Assembly (NCBI RefSeq): GCF_005930495.1
Contig: NZ_SJEX01000053.1
Span: 1 to 35,638, forward strand
Length of the DNA: 35,638 bases
Direction of reading: 5' to 3'
From: Modestobacter excelsi
Lineage (GTDB): Bacteria > Actinomycetota > Actinomycetes > Mycobacteriales > Geodermatophilaceae
Every line of letters starts with the position of its first letter. Position 1 is the stretch's first letter. This document shows positions 25,019 through 33,391 of this stretch, in pieces. Made by a program: the position numbers and the translations under genes. The notes beneath the pieces were generated by a model. The model had not been told where the DNA came from and ran no database searches. It saw nothing but the letters and a program-made list of their open reading frames with translations.

Positions 25019-25052
25019 CGTCCCCCCGCAGCAGCGTTGGTGCAGGGGGACG
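25019..25052 (+). terminator. Hairpin terminator after etfD
   Basis: CGTCCCCC (25019-25026) pairs with GGGGGACG (25045-25052); after one mismatch three more pairs extend the stem inward, around a 10-base loop. It lies 47 bases past the etfD stop. Its right arm is inside a 20-base tandem repeat. Confidence 0.55.
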
Positions 25053-25074
25053 GCCGTTGGTGCGGGAGGACGGC
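25035..25074. repeat. Two-copy tandem repeat of 20 bases
   Basis: CGTTGGTGCAGGGGGACGGC (25035-25054) is directly followed by CGTTGGTGCGGGAGGACGGC (25055-25074), 18 of 20 bases identical. The first copy supplies the right arm of the etfD terminator. A local duplication is likely; a regulatory role is open. Confidence 0.8.
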
Positions 25075-25103
25075 GCCGGACCGGGCGCGGGGATGATGGA
25101 CCC

Positions 25104-25664
25104 GTGAGCTCCTTCTTCGGCGGGGTCCGCGGGCGGGAGGACCCCGAGCTGGCGGCCGGCAACCGGCGGACCCGGATGCACTACGCCCGCGACGTCAACG
25201 ACCAGCGGGCGCTGGCCAACGACACCCCGCCCATCCGGCGCGGCCGGAACTGGACCTGGTTCGCGGTCGCCGCCGTCGTCATGGGGGTGCTCGGCTTCGC
25301 CGGCAGCCGGGGCGCCGAGGAGGTGCCGATCACCGCCGACTGCGACACCCCGGCCATCGCCGTCGCGAGCAGCCGGGTGACCGCCGGGCAGGCGCTGCGC
25401 TTCCGGCTGACCGGGCCCGACGACACCGACTACGTGCTCACCCTGGACGGCGCCCCGGTCCGCGGGGACGCCGGGAGCACGGTCTCCTACACCCCGACGG
25501 CAGCCGGGCCCGCGCTGCAGCTGCAGCAGTGCCTGAGCCCGACGCTGCTGCTGGCCGCACCGGCCGGGGACGGTCCGCACGAGCTGGCCGTGCTCCGGCT
25601 CGCGCCCGACGGCAGCACCACGCGGGCCGCCGCGGTCACCCTCACCGTGAGCGGGACGCGCTAG
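25104..25664 (+). CDS. Hypothetical protein with one transmembrane segment
   Basis: A 186-residue protein I do not recognise. Residues 1-49 are charged and probably cytoplasmic (RRTRMHYARDVNDQRALANDTPPIRRGRN). Residues about 50-68 (WTWFAVAAVVMGVLGFAGS) are a membrane anchor. The rest is a small extracytoplasmic beta-rich domain with two cysteines (ADCDTP, LQQCLSP) that could form a disulphide; its order and Val/Thr-rich strands suggest an Ig-like fold. The GTG start is preceded at a 6-base distance by GATGAT, a possible -10 box, so the message may be leaderless. It stands alone between etfD and an MFS gene. Codon use is like its neighbours. Confidence 0.75.
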   Translation: MSSFFGGVRGREDPELAAGNRRTRMHYARDVNDQRALANDTPPIRRGRNWTWFAVAAVVMGVLGFAGSRGAEEVPITADCDTPAIAVASSRVTAGQALRFRLTGPDDTDYVLTLDGAPVRGDAGSTVSYTPTAAGPALQLQQCLSPTLLLAAPAGDGPHELAVLRLAPDGSTTRAAAVTLTVSGTR

Positions 25665-25716
25665 CAGCAGGGGCCGTGTCCGGCCGCTCCGCGCGGCTGG
25701 AGGAAGATGGCCGGAC

Positions 25717-27015
25717 GTGACCGCCACCGCGCCGCCGAGACCGCCCGTGCCACGCCGGGTGCTGCTCCTGGTCGGGGTCGCCATCGTGCTCACCGGGCTG
25801 AACCTGCGCACGGCGGTGAACTCGGTCGGGCCCGTCCTGCAGGAGATCGAGGACGGCCTGGGGGTCTCCTCCGCCGCGGCAGGCGTGATCACCACCCTGC
25901 CGGTGCTGTGCTTCGCCGCCCTCGGCTTCGCCGGGCCGCCGCTGGCCGCCCGGTTCCGCGACGGGCACGTGCTCGCCGCGGCACTGCTGATGATGGCGCT
26001 CGGCCTGCTCGGCCGGGCGGCGGCCGGCTCGTTCGCACTGTTCCTGCTGGGCACGGCGGCCGCGATGACCGGCGGCGCGCTCGGCAACGTGATGCTCCCC
26101 AGCCTGGTCAAGCGCTGGTTTCCCACCCGCACCGGGCTGCTGGTCAGCGCGTACGGCACGGCGATGGCGATCGGCGGCGCCTTGGCCTCCGGCTCCACCG
26201 CGGCCATCGCCGGCCGGATCGGCGAGGGCGGCTGGCGGTGGGCACTCGCGGTGTGGGCGGTGCTGGCCCTGGTGGCCGTGGTGCCCTGGCTCGCCGTCCC
26301 GGCCCAGCCGGTCGCCGCCACCGGCCGGCCCGCCTCCGTCCGGATGCGCTCGCTGCTGCACAGCCGGCTGACCTGGGCGATGATCGTGGTGTTCGGGCTG
26401 CAGTCCACGCAGGCCTACATCATCATCGGCTGGACGGCGCAGTACCTCCGCGACCAGGGGATGTCCGCGTCGTCCGCAGGCCTGCTGGTCGGGCTGAACG
26501 CCGTGATCTCGATCCCGGTCAACGCGCTCGTCCCGCCACTCGCCGTCCGCCAGCGCCTGCAGCGCCCCCTGCTCGTCTCCTTCGTCTGCTTCCTCGTGGC
26601 CGGCTGGTCGGGGCTGGCGGTCGCCCCTCTCACCGCCACCTGGGTGTGGGTCGTCCTGCTCGGCCTGGGGCTCGGCACCTTCGCCATGGTGCTCACCCTG
26701 ATGGGGCTGCGCGCCCGGACGCCGGAGTCCACGGCGGCGCTGTCGACCGTGACCCAGGGCGGCGGGTACGTGCTCGCCGCCGCCGGGCCGCTGCTGGTCG
26801 GCGTCCTGCGCGGCAGCACGGGCGGCTACACCGGGATGTTCGTGGTGGTCTTCGCCGGGGCGGTCCTCCTGCTGCTCGCCGGCTGGGGGGTCTGCCGCGA
26901 GCGCTACGTCGACGACGAGGTCGCCGGGCTGGCCGCCGGCGCCGCGGACGGCTCGTCCGGGCCGACCGTCGAGGTCGCCGGCGCCGAGCCCCCGGTGGTC
27001 GTCACGGAGCGCTGA
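25717..27015 (+). CDS. MFS transporter, CynX/NimT family
   Basis: A 432-residue, 12-segment major facilitator. The N-terminal LLLVGVAIVLTGLNLRTAVNSVGPVLQEIEDGLGVSSAAAGVITTLPVLCFAALG matches the cyanate/2-nitroimidazole (CynX/NimT) family, whose signature is NLRxAxxSVGPL. The loop between segments 4 and 5 has PSLVKRWFPTRTGLLVSAYGTAMAIGGALAS. The last 50 residues are a hydrophilic tail. The GTG start lies about 13 bases after GGAGGA, and an AT-richer stretch just before it leaves a leaderless start possible. No cyanase or other partner is nearby, so the substrate is unknown. It converges on the methyltransferase gene with 3 bases between stops. Confidence 0.88.
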   Translation: MTATAPPRPPVPRRVLLLVGVAIVLTGLNLRTAVNSVGPVLQEIEDGLGVSSAAAGVITTLPVLCFAALGFAGPPLAARFRDGHVLAAALLMMALGLLGRAAAGSFALFLLGTAAAMTGGALGNVMLPSLVKRWFPTRTGLLVSAYGTAMAIGGALASGSTAAIAGRIGEGGWRWALAVWAVLALVAVVPWLAVPAQPVAATGRPASVRMRSLLHSRLTWAMIVVFGLQSTQAYIIIGWTAQYLRDQGMSASSAGLLVGLNAVISIPVNALVPPLAVRQRLQRPLLVSFVCFLVAGWSGLAVAPLTATWVWVVLLGLGLGTFAMVLTLMGLRARTPESTAALSTVTQGGGYVLAAAGPLLVGVLRGSTGGYTGMFVVVFAGAVLLLLAGWGVCRERYVDDEVAGLAAGAADGSSGPTVEVAGAEPPVVVTER

Positions 27016-27018
27016 GCG

Positions 27019-27792
27019 TCAGACGGGCAGCTGCAGGGCGCGGAGGAGCTCGGTGGACCGGTCGCGCGGCACCTCGGGCGAGCGGGTGAGCAACGCGACC
27101 GCCACCACGTAGGAGCCCTCGCCCGCCCAGCCGTGGCCCTCGGCGGTGAGCCGGGCGATGTGCTCGGCGACCTTGGGCTCCCCGCTGTACGCGCCGAACT
27201 CCAGCCCCATCGCCAGGAAGTTGGCCACCCGGTAGCCCAGCTCGCCGGCCGCGGCCACGGTCGCCGCCGGGTCGGAGTAGCTGGGCAGCGCCACCAGCAG
27301 GTGGTCGAAGCCGGCCTTGAGCAGCCGCAGCACCAGGTCGTTGCCGTACCAGCCGCCCCACAGCTCCGGCATCAGGATGTCGCCGTCCGGCGCGGGGATG
27401 TAGGGCGGGTTGGCGATGACGGTGGAGGTGTGCGCGCCGTCCGGGGAGTCGGCCCAGGCGAAGAAGTCGCCGAGTTCGACGGTGTACCGGTCGCTGACCC
27501 CCAGGTCGTCGATGGTCCGGCGGGCGCGCGCGACCGAGCCCGCGCTGATGTCGGTGCCGTGCACGGTCAGCCCGGGGACGGCGCGGACGACGTGCGCGAT
27601 GGCCCGGGCGTCACCGCTGCCCAGCTCGGCCACGCCCTCGCTCTGCCACGGGACCACGGCGGCGTACTGGGTGAGCAGCAACTGGACCGAGAACGCGTAG
27701 TGCGCCGACTCCTCGGCACAGTCGAAGGAGCTGTTCCCGGCCCGGTCGCCCGACGGCTGCGGCAGCAGGAGAGCGGTGTCCCGGGGGTCCAT
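27019..27792 (-). CDS. SAM-dependent methyltransferase with NPPY motif (HemK/PrmC-like fold)
   Basis: A 257-residue class I methyltransferase. Motif I is VAELGSGDARA (about 54-64), the ribose-binding acidic end HGTDIS (79-83), and motif IV is NPPY (128-131), typical of enzymes that methylate amide or exocyclic amino nitrogens such as PrmC or N6-adenine enzymes. It lacks the N-terminal PrmC helical domain, so the substrate is not clear. It has a single upstream AGAGG ribosome-binding site. A 14-base perfect palindrome lies 16 bases before the start. It is monocistronic and convergent with the MFS gene. Confidence 0.82.
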   Translation of the reverse strand: MDPRDTALLLPQPSGDRAGNSSFDCAEESAHYAFSVQLLLTQYAAVVPWQSEGVAELGSGDARAIAHVVRAVPGLTVHGTDISAGSVARARRTIDDLGVSDRYTVELGDFFAWADSPDGAHTSTVIANPPYIPAPDGDILMPELWGGWYGNDLVLRLLKAGFDHLLVALPSYSDPAATVAAAGELGYRVANFLAMGLEFGAYSGEPKVAEHIARLTAEGHGWAGEGSYVVAVALLTRSPEVPRDRSTELLRALQLPV

Positions 27793-27808
27793 GGCAGCCT
27801 CTGTACCC

Positions 27809-27822
27809 CGGACAGCTGTCCG
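27809..27822. promoter_or_regulatory. 14-base perfect palindrome upstream of the methyltransferase gene
   Basis: CGGACAGCTGTCCG is a perfect palindrome in the short gap between dcd and the methyltransferase gene, where an operator would sit. No regulator gene is adjacent. Confidence 0.4.
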
Positions 27823-27866
27823 TCATCCGGCCCCGCACCAGAGTTCATCCGGCCGTAGGACGCCCG

Positions 27867-28475
27867 TCAGGTGGGGAGCCCGTCCCCCGAGGCGGCGCGC
27901 CGGGTCTCGGCCCGGCTGAAGTTCCGGAACGACCGGGACGGCGTGGGCCCCCGCTGGTCCTGGTACCGGGAGCCGTAGACCGCCGAGCCGTAGGGGTGCT
28001 CGGCCGCCGAGCTCAGCTGGAACAGGCACAGCTGGCCGATCTTCATGCCCGGCCAGAGCGTGATCGGCAGGTTGGCCACGTTGGACAGCTCCAGGGTGAT
28101 GTGGCCGGAGAACCCGGGGTCGACGAAGCCGGCGGTCGAGTGTGTCAGCAGCCCGAGCCGCCCCAGAGAGCTCTTCCCCTCGAGCCTCGCGGCGAGGTCG
28201 TCGGGGATGCTCACGACCTCGAGCGTCGACCCGAGGACGAACTCGCCGGGGTGCAGCACGAACGGCTCGTCGCCGGCGGGCTCCACCAGCGTGGTCAGGT
28301 CGTCCTGCTGCTGGGCGGGGTCGATGTGGGTGTACCGGGCGTTGTTGAAGACCCGGAAGAACCGGTCGAGCCGGACGTCGATGCTCGAGGGCTGCACCAT
28401 CGCGGCGTCGTAGGGCGCCAGGCCCAGCCGGCCGTCGGCCAGGGCGGCCCGGATGTCGCGGTCGGACAGCAGCAT
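27867..28475 (-). CDS. dcd: dCTP deaminase, dUMP-forming (bifunctional Dcd-Dut)
   Basis: A 202-residue protein nearly colinear with Mycobacterium tuberculosis Dcd (190 residues): [74 protein letters not shown] (99-132, catalytic Glu at 129) and [13 protein letters not shown]. This type converts dCTP directly to dUMP for thymidylate synthesis, combining deaminase and dUTPase. The ATG (28475) was chosen because the family starts MLLSDRD. It is preceded by TAGACT and exactly 7 bases, so the transcript probably starts at the ATG without a leader. A hydrophilic tail of about 15 residues exceeds the mycobacterial end. Confidence 0.97.
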   Translation of the reverse strand: MLLSDRDIRAALADGRLGLAPYDAAMVQPSSIDVRLDRFFRVFNNARYTHIDPAQQQDDLTTLVEPAGDEPFVLHPGEFVLGSTLEVVSIPDDLAARLEGKSSLGRLGLLTHSTAGFVDPGFSGHITLELSNVANLPITLWPGMKIGQLCLFQLSSAAEHPYGSAVYGSRYQDQRGPTPSRSFRNFSRAETRRAASGDGLPT

Positions 28476-28482
28476 GGCGCGG

Positions 28483-28488
28483 AGTCTA
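28483..28488 (-). promoter_or_regulatory. -10 box of a leaderless dcd transcript
   Basis: TAGACT on the minus strand ends 7 bases before the dcd ATG, and no ribosome-binding site is present. This spacing places the transcription start on the A of the start codon. Confidence 0.5.
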
Positions 28489-28614
28489 GGGAGTCCCCCA
28501 CCGGCCACGGCCACCTGCCGACCGGAGCCCACCGGGTTCGGGGGAGGAGCGGGGGTGTTGCTACGCTGTCTGCCGAAGCCACGAGCAGCGCGCGAACGCG
28601 CAGCTCAGGGCGTC

Positions 28615-28685
28615 GCGGGTGTAGTTCAATGGTAGAACATCAGCTTCCCAAGCTGACAGTGCGAGTTCGATTCTCGTCACCCGCT
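28615..28685 (+). tRNA. tRNA-Gly (anticodon CCC)
   Basis: The cloverleaf is clear: 7-pair acceptor stem GCGGGTG (28615-28621) with CACCCGC (28678-28684), discriminator T at 28685, D arm with TTCAATGGTA, anticodon stem TCAGC/GCTGA around loop TTCCCAA, and T arm with GTTCGATT. The loop gives anticodon CCC, which reads GGG. CCA is not encoded. TACGCT at 28562-28567 is a possible -10 box. Confidence 0.95.
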
Positions 28686-28723
28686 CTCTCGCGCTCCCAC
28701 CGCCGTGCGGCCAGGCTGGTGCC

Positions 28724-29272
28724 GTGACCACCTCCGGCGTCCGGCTGCGGGCCGCGCCCACCGCCGACCTCTCCCCGGCCGAGCTCACCGGGCTCCGCGC
28801 CCTGCTGGAGGACGCCTTCGCCGGGCGCTTCGGGGACGACGACTGGTCGCACGCGCTGGGCGGCGTGCACGTGCTCGCCACGGTGGACGGCGAGCTCGTC
28901 GGGCACGGTGCGGTCGTCGTCCGGCAGCTGGTCGCCGCGGAGCGCACGTTGCGCACCGGCTACGTCGAGGCGGTCGCGACGGCCTCCCCCTGGCGCCGGC
29001 GCGGCATCGGCTCGGCGGTCATGGCCGAGGTGGAGCGGCTGGTCACCGGCGGCTTCGAGCTGGGCGCGCTGTCCTCCAGCCGGCAGGCGGTGGGGCTCTA
29101 CGCCGCGCGCGGCTGGCACCGGTGGACCGGCGCCGTCGCCGCGCTCACCCCGGAGGGCATCGTGGACAGCCCCGGCGAGGCGGTGTTCGTGCTGCCGACG
29201 CCGCACACCCCGGCCGGGCTGGACACCTCTGCCCGGCTGGTCTGCGACTGGCGGCCCGGCGACCTGTGGTGA
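28724..29272 (+). CDS. GNAT acetyltransferase, aminoglycoside 2'-N-acetyltransferase (AAC(2')-I) family
   Basis: A 182-residue GNAT protein that aligns by eye along its whole length with mycobacterial AAC(2')-Ic (181 residues). Shared blocks are AFAGRFGDDDWSHALGGVHVL (about 31-51), the acetyl-CoA region YVEAVATASPWRRRGIGSAVM (about 80-100), LGALSSSRQAVGLYAARGW (about 112-130) and the C-terminal LDTSARLVCDWRPGDLW. The family acetylates the 2'-amino group of aminoglycosides and is intrinsic in mycobacteria, where a housekeeping role has been suggested. The GTG start, 38 bases after the tRNA gene, has no clear ribosome-binding site, and CAGGCT ends 6 bases upstream, so it may be leaderless. There is no sign of mobile DNA around it. 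Confidence 0.87.
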   Translation: MTTSGVRLRAAPTADLSPAELTGLRALLEDAFAGRFGDDDWSHALGGVHVLATVDGELVGHGAVVVRQLVAAERTLRTGYVEAVATASPWRRRGIGSAVMAEVERLVTGGFELGALSSSRQAVGLYAARGWHRWTGAVAALTPEGIVDSPGEAVFVLPTPHTPAGLDTSARLVCDWRPGDLW

Positions 29273-29273
29273 G

Positions 29274-29303
29274 GCCGGCCCGGGGCAGGTGCCCCGGGCC
29301 GGC
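29274..29303. terminator. Bidirectional hairpin terminator between acetyltransferase and formaldehyde dehydrogenase genes
   Basis: Arms 29274-29286 and 29291-29303 are perfect 13-base complements with an AGGT loop. It starts 2 bases after the acetyltransferase stop and ends 12 bases before the stop of the convergent gene, so it can serve both. Confidence 0.75.
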
Positions 29304-29314
29304 TGGGACCGTCG

Positions 29315-30541
29315 CTAGGCCGCTGCGCCGCGGACCATCCCGTGCGGGTCGATGACGTACTTCTTCGCCGCTCCCGAGTCGAAGTCCCGGTAGCCCTGCG
29401 GCGCCTCGTCCAGCGAGATGGGTGTCGCGTTCACCGCCTTCGCGATCTGCACCCGGTCGTGCAGGATCGCCATCATCAGGCCGCGGTTGTAGCGCATGAC
29501 CGGGCACTGCCCGGTGGTGAAGGAGATCGACTTCGCCCAGCCCGTGCCGAGCGAGAGCGACAGCGAGCCCACCTTCGCGGCCTCGTCGATGCCGCCCGGG
29601 TCGCCGGTCACGTAGAGCCCGGGGATGCCGATCGCCCCGCCGGCCGCGGTGACCTCCATCAGCGAGTTCAGCACCGTGGCCGGCGCCTCCTTCCCCGCGC
29701 CCTCGCCGTGCCCGCGGGCCTCGAAGCCGACCGCGTCCACGCCGGCGTCCACCTCGGGCACGCCGAGGATCTGCTCGATCTGGTCCTGCGGCGCGCCCTT
29801 GGAGACGTCGACGGTCTCGCAGCCGAAGCTGCGCGCCTGCGCCAGCCGCTCCTCGTTGAGGTCCGCCACGATCACCACGGCCGCGCCGAGCAGCTGGGCG
29901 CCGACGGCGGCGGCGAGCCCGACCGGACCGGCGCCGGCGATGTACACCGTCGCGCCGGGCTTCACCCCCGCGGTGACCGCGCCGTGGAACCCGGTGGGGA
30001 AGATGTCCGAGAGCATGGTCAGGTCCAGGACCTTCTCCAGCGCCTGGTCCCGGTCGGGGAACTTCAGCAGGTTCCAGTCCGCGTAGGGCACCGTCACGTA
30101 CTCGGCCTGCCCGCCGACCCACCCGCCCATGTCCACGTAGCCGTAGGCGGCGCCGGGGCGGGCCGGGTTCACGTTCAGGCAGATCCCGGTCTTGCCCTCC
30201 TTGCAGTTGCGACAGCGCCCGCAGGCGATGTTGAACGGCACGGAGCAGATGTCACCGACGTCGATGAACTCGACGTCCGAGCCCTTCTCGACGACCTCGC
30301 CGAGGATCTCGTGACCGAGCACCAGGTTAGGTGGCGCGGTGGTGCGGCCGCGCACCATGTGCTGGTCGCTGCCGCAGATGTTGGTGGTGACCACCTTGAG
30401 GATCACGCCGTGGTTCAGCTTGCGCCCCACGTTGGCCGGGTTCACCCCCGGCCCGTCCTGCAGTTCCAGCTTCGGGTAGTCGGTCTGCTGTACCTCGACC
30501 TTGCCGGGCTCGATGTACGCAACGCCTCTGTTGCCTGCCAT
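29315..30541 (-). CDS. fdhA: Glutathione-independent formaldehyde dehydrogenase (zinc-dependent, NAD+)
   Basis: A 408-residue zinc medium-chain dehydrogenase close to the Pseudomonas putida enzyme (about 399). [18 protein letters not shown] and the catalytic-zinc residues C56 ([10 protein letters not shown]) and H77-E78 (GHEILGEV) are present, as is the structural-zinc set C107, C110, C113, C121 ([15 protein letters not shown]). The NAD fold has [14 protein letters not shown]. The insert that holds NAD tightly in this type ([12 protein letters not shown]) is also visible. It oxidises formaldehyde to formate without glutathione, or dismutates aldehydes. The ATG has GGAGGAG upstream. It is divergent from glpF-dhaKLM, so a role in the same C1/C3 metabolism is likely but unproven. 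Confidence 0.94.
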   Translation of the reverse strand: MAGNRGVAYIEPGKVEVQQTDYPKLELQDGPGVNPANVGRKLNHGVILKVVTTNICGSDQHMVRGRTTAPPNLVLGHEILGEVVEKGSDVEFIDVGDICSVPFNIACGRCRNCKEGKTGICLNVNPARPGAAYGYVDMGGWVGGQAEYVTVPYADWNLLKFPDRDQALEKVLDLTMLSDIFPTGFHGAVTAGVKPGATVYIAGAGPVGLAAAVGAQLLGAAVVIVADLNEERLAQARSFGCETVDVSKGAPQDQIEQILGVPEVDAGVDAVGFEARGHGEGAGKEAPATVLNSLMEVTAAGGAIGIPGLYVTGDPGGIDEAAKVGSLSLSLGTGWAKSISFTTGQCPVMRYNRGLMMAILHDRVQIAKAVNATPISLDEAPQGYRDFDSGAAKKYVIDPHGMVRGAAA

Positions 30542-30727
30542 CAGTGAGCTCCTCCGTGTTGGTTGGACCGCTGCTGGGTCTGCCGCCTCCCCTGGTCCCT
30601 CCTCTCCGGCCGCCCGTCGGGAGGCTCGAATCCGACGAGTGTGCCCTGCCCGCAGCCGCCTCGCAGCACTCCGCCGCCTGGCTGGGCGTTCTCCGGCCGG
30701 CTGTCCGACGATGCGGGACGAACACCA

Positions 30728-30757
30728 TTGCCGTGCGAGCTGGATCACTCCTAGCCT
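30728..30757 (+). promoter_or_regulatory. Predicted promoter of the glpF-dhaKLM operon
   Basis: TTGCCG (30728-30733) and TAGCCT (30752-30757) with an 18-base spacer form a housekeeping-type promoter; the start would be near 30764. The rest of the 267-base gap shared with fdhA shows no clear operator. Confidence 0.5.
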
Positions 30758-30808
30758 TCCCCCGCCAGGCGCATCCCGTGCCCCAACCAGCCTCCAGCGG
30801 AGGACACC

Positions 30809-31708
30809 GTGGTCGAGACCCCGAAGCAGCGCACCCTCGCGGCCGAACTCGCCGCCGAGTTCGCCGGCACGTTCATCCTCATCCTGTTCGGTGTGGGCGT
30901 CGTGGCCCAGGTCGTGGCCGGCGGCATCGGCGACCACGACAGCATCGCCTGGGCCTGGGGCCTCGGCGTGGTCCTCGGCGTGTACGTCGCGGCCCGGATC
31001 AGCGGTGCCCACCTCAACCCCGCGGTTACCATCGCCCTCGCCGCCTTCCGCGGCTTCTCGTGGCGCAAGGTGCTGCCCTACTCGCTCGCGCAGACGGCCG
31101 GCGCGTTCGTGGCCGCCCTGCTGGTGCGCTGGAACTACAGCGAGGTCATCGCCGCGATCGACCCGAACCACACGATCGACACCCAGGGCATCTTCTCGAC
31201 GCTGCCGGGCAACGGCAGCCTGCCGGTGGGCACCTGGGGCGCCTTCCGGGACCAGATCATCGGCACGGCGATCCTGCTGTTCCTGATCCTGGCCATCACC
31301 GACCTGCGCAACACGTCCCCGGGCGCGAACCTGGCACCGTTCATCATCGGCCTGATCGTGGTGGCCATCGGGATGGCGTGGGGCACGAACGCCGGCTACG
31401 CCATCAACCCGGCCCGCGACCTGGGCCCGCGGCTGCTGTCCTACGTCACCGGCTACGGGAGCGCGTGGCGGGACCAGAACGGGGACATCTACTTCTGGGT
31501 GCCGATCGTGGGCCCGATCATCGGTGCACTCGTCGGCGCGCTGCTCTACGACCTGCTCGTCGGCCGCAACCTGCCCGTCTCCGACGAGGACCAGGAGCCC
31601 GGCCGGGCCCCCACCGACCCCGAGCTCGACGAGGCCCGCGGGCGGCACGGGACCCCCATCCCCCGCGAGGCCGACGCCGCCGAGCGGCGCACCGAGTCCC
31701 GCGGTTGA
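30809..31708 (+). CDS. glpF: Glycerol facilitator (aquaglyceroporin, MIP family)
   Basis: A 299-residue channel with six membrane segments and two NPA boxes: [10 protein letters not shown] (NPA 70-72) and [13 protein letters not shown] (NPA 200-202). The Asp after the second NPA-Arg (D204) is typical of glycerol-conducting members rather than strict water channels. The last 45 residues form a hydrophilic cytoplasmic tail. The GTG start has GGAGGA upstream. It heads the dhaK-dhaL-dhaM operon, so it probably admits glycerol or dihydroxyacetone. Confidence 0.93.
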   Translation: MVETPKQRTLAAELAAEFAGTFILILFGVGVVAQVVAGGIGDHDSIAWAWGLGVVLGVYVAARISGAHLNPAVTIALAAFRGFSWRKVLPYSLAQTAGAFVAALLVRWNYSEVIAAIDPNHTIDTQGIFSTLPGNGSLPVGTWGAFRDQIIGTAILLFLILAITDLRNTSPGANLAPFIIGLIVVAIGMAWGTNAGYAINPARDLGPRLLSYVTGYGSAWRDQNGDIYFWVPIVGPIIGALVGALLYDLLVGRNLPVSDEDQEPGRAPTDPELDEARGRHGTPIPREADAAERRTESRG

Positions 31709-31737
31709 CGGCGCCACTCCCAGACCCAGGAGCATCG

Positions 31738-32739
31738 ATGAAGAAGCTGATCAACGACCCGGCCGACGTCGTCGCCGACGCCCTGCGGGGCATGGCGGCC
31801 GCGCACCCCGAACTGCGCATCGACCACGAGAACCGGGTCGTGTTCCGCGGTGACGCACCGAGGCAGGGCAAGGTCGGCCTGGTCTCCGGCGGCGGTTCCG
31901 GCCACGAGCCCATGCACGGCGGTTTCGTGGGCATGGGGATGCTGGACGCCGCCTGTGCCGGGGAGGTGTTCACCTCACCGGTGCCCGACCAGATGGTCGC
32001 GGCCACGAAGGGGGTGGACGGAGGCGCCGGGGTCCTGCACGTCGTGAAGAACTACACCGGTGACGTGATGAACTTCGAGATGGCCGCCGAGCTGGTGGCC
32101 GCCGAGTCCGGCACCGAGGTGGTCGCCGTCGTCACCGACGACGACGTCGCCGTGCAGGACAGCCTCTACACCGCGGGCCGCCGCGGCGTGGGCGTGACCG
32201 TGCTGCTCGAGAAGCTCGCCGGCGCGGCCGCCGAGGAGGGCCGGCCGCTGGCCGAGGTCGCCGACGTCGCCCGCACGGTCAACGCCCAGGGCCGCAGCAT
32301 GGGCATGGCGCTGACCTCCTGCACCGTGCCGGCGGCCGGCAAGCCGACCTTCGACCTGCCCGAGGATGAGATGGAGATCGGCGTGGGCATCCACGGCGAG
32401 CCCGGCCGGCGCCGGGTGAAGCTCGCACCGGCCCGGGAGATCGCCGAGATGCTGGTCGAGCCGGTGCTCAGCGACCTGGAGTTCTCCGGCGGGGACGGGG
32501 TCATCGCCTTCGTCAACGGCCTCGGTGGCACGCCGCTCATCGAGCTCTACCTGATGTACGCGGAGGTCGCGCGGGTGCTGGAGAAGTCCGGGGTGACCGT
32601 CGCGCGGTCGCTGGTCGGTTCCTACATGACGAGCCTGGACATGGCCGGCTGCTCGGTCACGCTGCTGAAGGTGGACGACGACCTCGTCAGGCTCTGGGAC
32701 GCCCCGGTGCGCACCCCCGGCCTGCGGTGGGGGGTCTGA
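31738..32739 (+). CDS. dhaK: Dihydroxyacetone kinase subunit DhaK
   Basis: A 333-residue substrate-binding subunit. GGGSGHEP (H56), NYTGDVMNF (D109) and the covalent substrate histidine in GVGIHGEPG (H219) correspond to E. coli DhaK H56, D109 and H218. It forms a hemiaminal bond with dihydroxyacetone, which DhaL then phosphorylates. CAGGAG lies upstream of the ATG. It follows glpF by 29 bases and precedes dhaL by 2. Confidence 0.96.
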   Translation: MKKLINDPADVVADALRGMAAAHPELRIDHENRVVFRGDAPRQGKVGLVSGGGSGHEPMHGGFVGMGMLDAACAGEVFTSPVPDQMVAATKGVDGGAGVLHVVKNYTGDVMNFEMAAELVAAESGTEVVAVVTDDDVAVQDSLYTAGRRGVGVTVLLEKLAGAAAEEGRPLAEVADVARTVNAQGRSMGMALTSCTVPAAGKPTFDLPEDEMEIGVGIHGEPGRRRVKLAPAREIAEMLVEPVLSDLEFSGGDGVIAFVNGLGGTPLIELYLMYAEVARVLEKSGVTVARSLVGSYMTSLDMAGCSVTLLKVDDDLVRLWDAPVRTPGLRWGV

Positions 32740-32741
32740 GG

Positions 32742-33386
32742 GTGGCGGACCAGCTCGACGTCGCGGCCCTGGGAGCCTGGGTCCGCGAGTTCGCGCGGTC
32801 CATCGCGGAGCACAAGGACGAGCTCACGGCGCTGGACTCGGCGATCGGCGACGCGGACCACGGCGCCAACATGGACCGGGGCATGTCCGCGGCGGTGGCG
32901 GCGCTGGAGGCGTCGCCCCCCGCGGACCCCGCTGCGCTGCTCAAGCAGGTCGGGATGACGCTGGTCAGCAAGGTGGGCGGGGCGAGCGGACCGCTGTACG
33001 GCACGTTCTTCCTGCGGATGGCCGGGGCGCTGGGCCCCGACCCGGCGGACGACCAGACGTTCGCCCGGGCGCTGCGGGCCGGGCTGGACGGCGTCATCGC
33101 CCGGGGCAAGGCCGAGCCCGGGGACAAGACCATGCTGGACGCGCTGACACCGGCCTGCGACGCCCTGGAGGCCGCGCTCGCCGAGGGGCAGCCCTTCGGC
33201 GCGGCGCTCACGGCAGCCGCTGCGGCCGCCGGTGAGGGCCGGGACGCCACCGTGCCCCTGGTCGCCCGCAAGGGCCGGGCCAGCTACCTGGGCGAGCGCA
33301 GCGCCGGCCACCAGGACCCGGGGGCGACCTCGACCGCGCTGCTGCTGGACGCCGCGGTGACCGCGCTGTCCGGCAGCGGGGGCTGA
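32742..33386 (+). CDS. dhaL: Dihydroxyacetone kinase ADP-binding subunit DhaL
   Basis: A 214-residue subunit. LDSAIGDADHGANMDRGM has the three Mg-binding aspartates (D32, D37, D39) as in E. coli DhaL, and KVGGASGPLYGTFF, KAEPGDKTMLDAL and SAGHQDPGATSTALLL complete the nucleotide site. The bound ADP is rephosphorylated by DhaM in PTS-type systems. The GTG at 32742, 2 bases after the dhaK stop with a G-rich ribosome-binding site, was preferred; an in-frame GTG at 32727 lies inside dhaK. Confidence 0.94.
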   Translation: MADQLDVAALGAWVREFARSIAEHKDELTALDSAIGDADHGANMDRGMSAAVAALEASPPADPAALLKQVGMTLVSKVGGASGPLYGTFFLRMAGALGPDPADDQTFARALRAGLDGVIARGKAEPGDKTMLDALTPACDALEAALAEGQPFGAALTAAAAAAGEGRDATVPLVARKGRASYLGERSAGHQDPGATSTALLLDAAVTALSGSGG

Positions 33387-33391
33387 CGCCG

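Noticed and set aside
22596-26408. A minus-strand open frame of 1270 codons across etfD, the hypothetical gene and the MFS gene
   Set aside because: It is antisense to three well-supported genes and has low-complexity composition typical of a shadow frame.
28724-29272. Acquired resistance cassette
   Set aside because: The AAC(2')-like gene has the same base composition as its neighbours and no mobile element or recombination site. It looks native.
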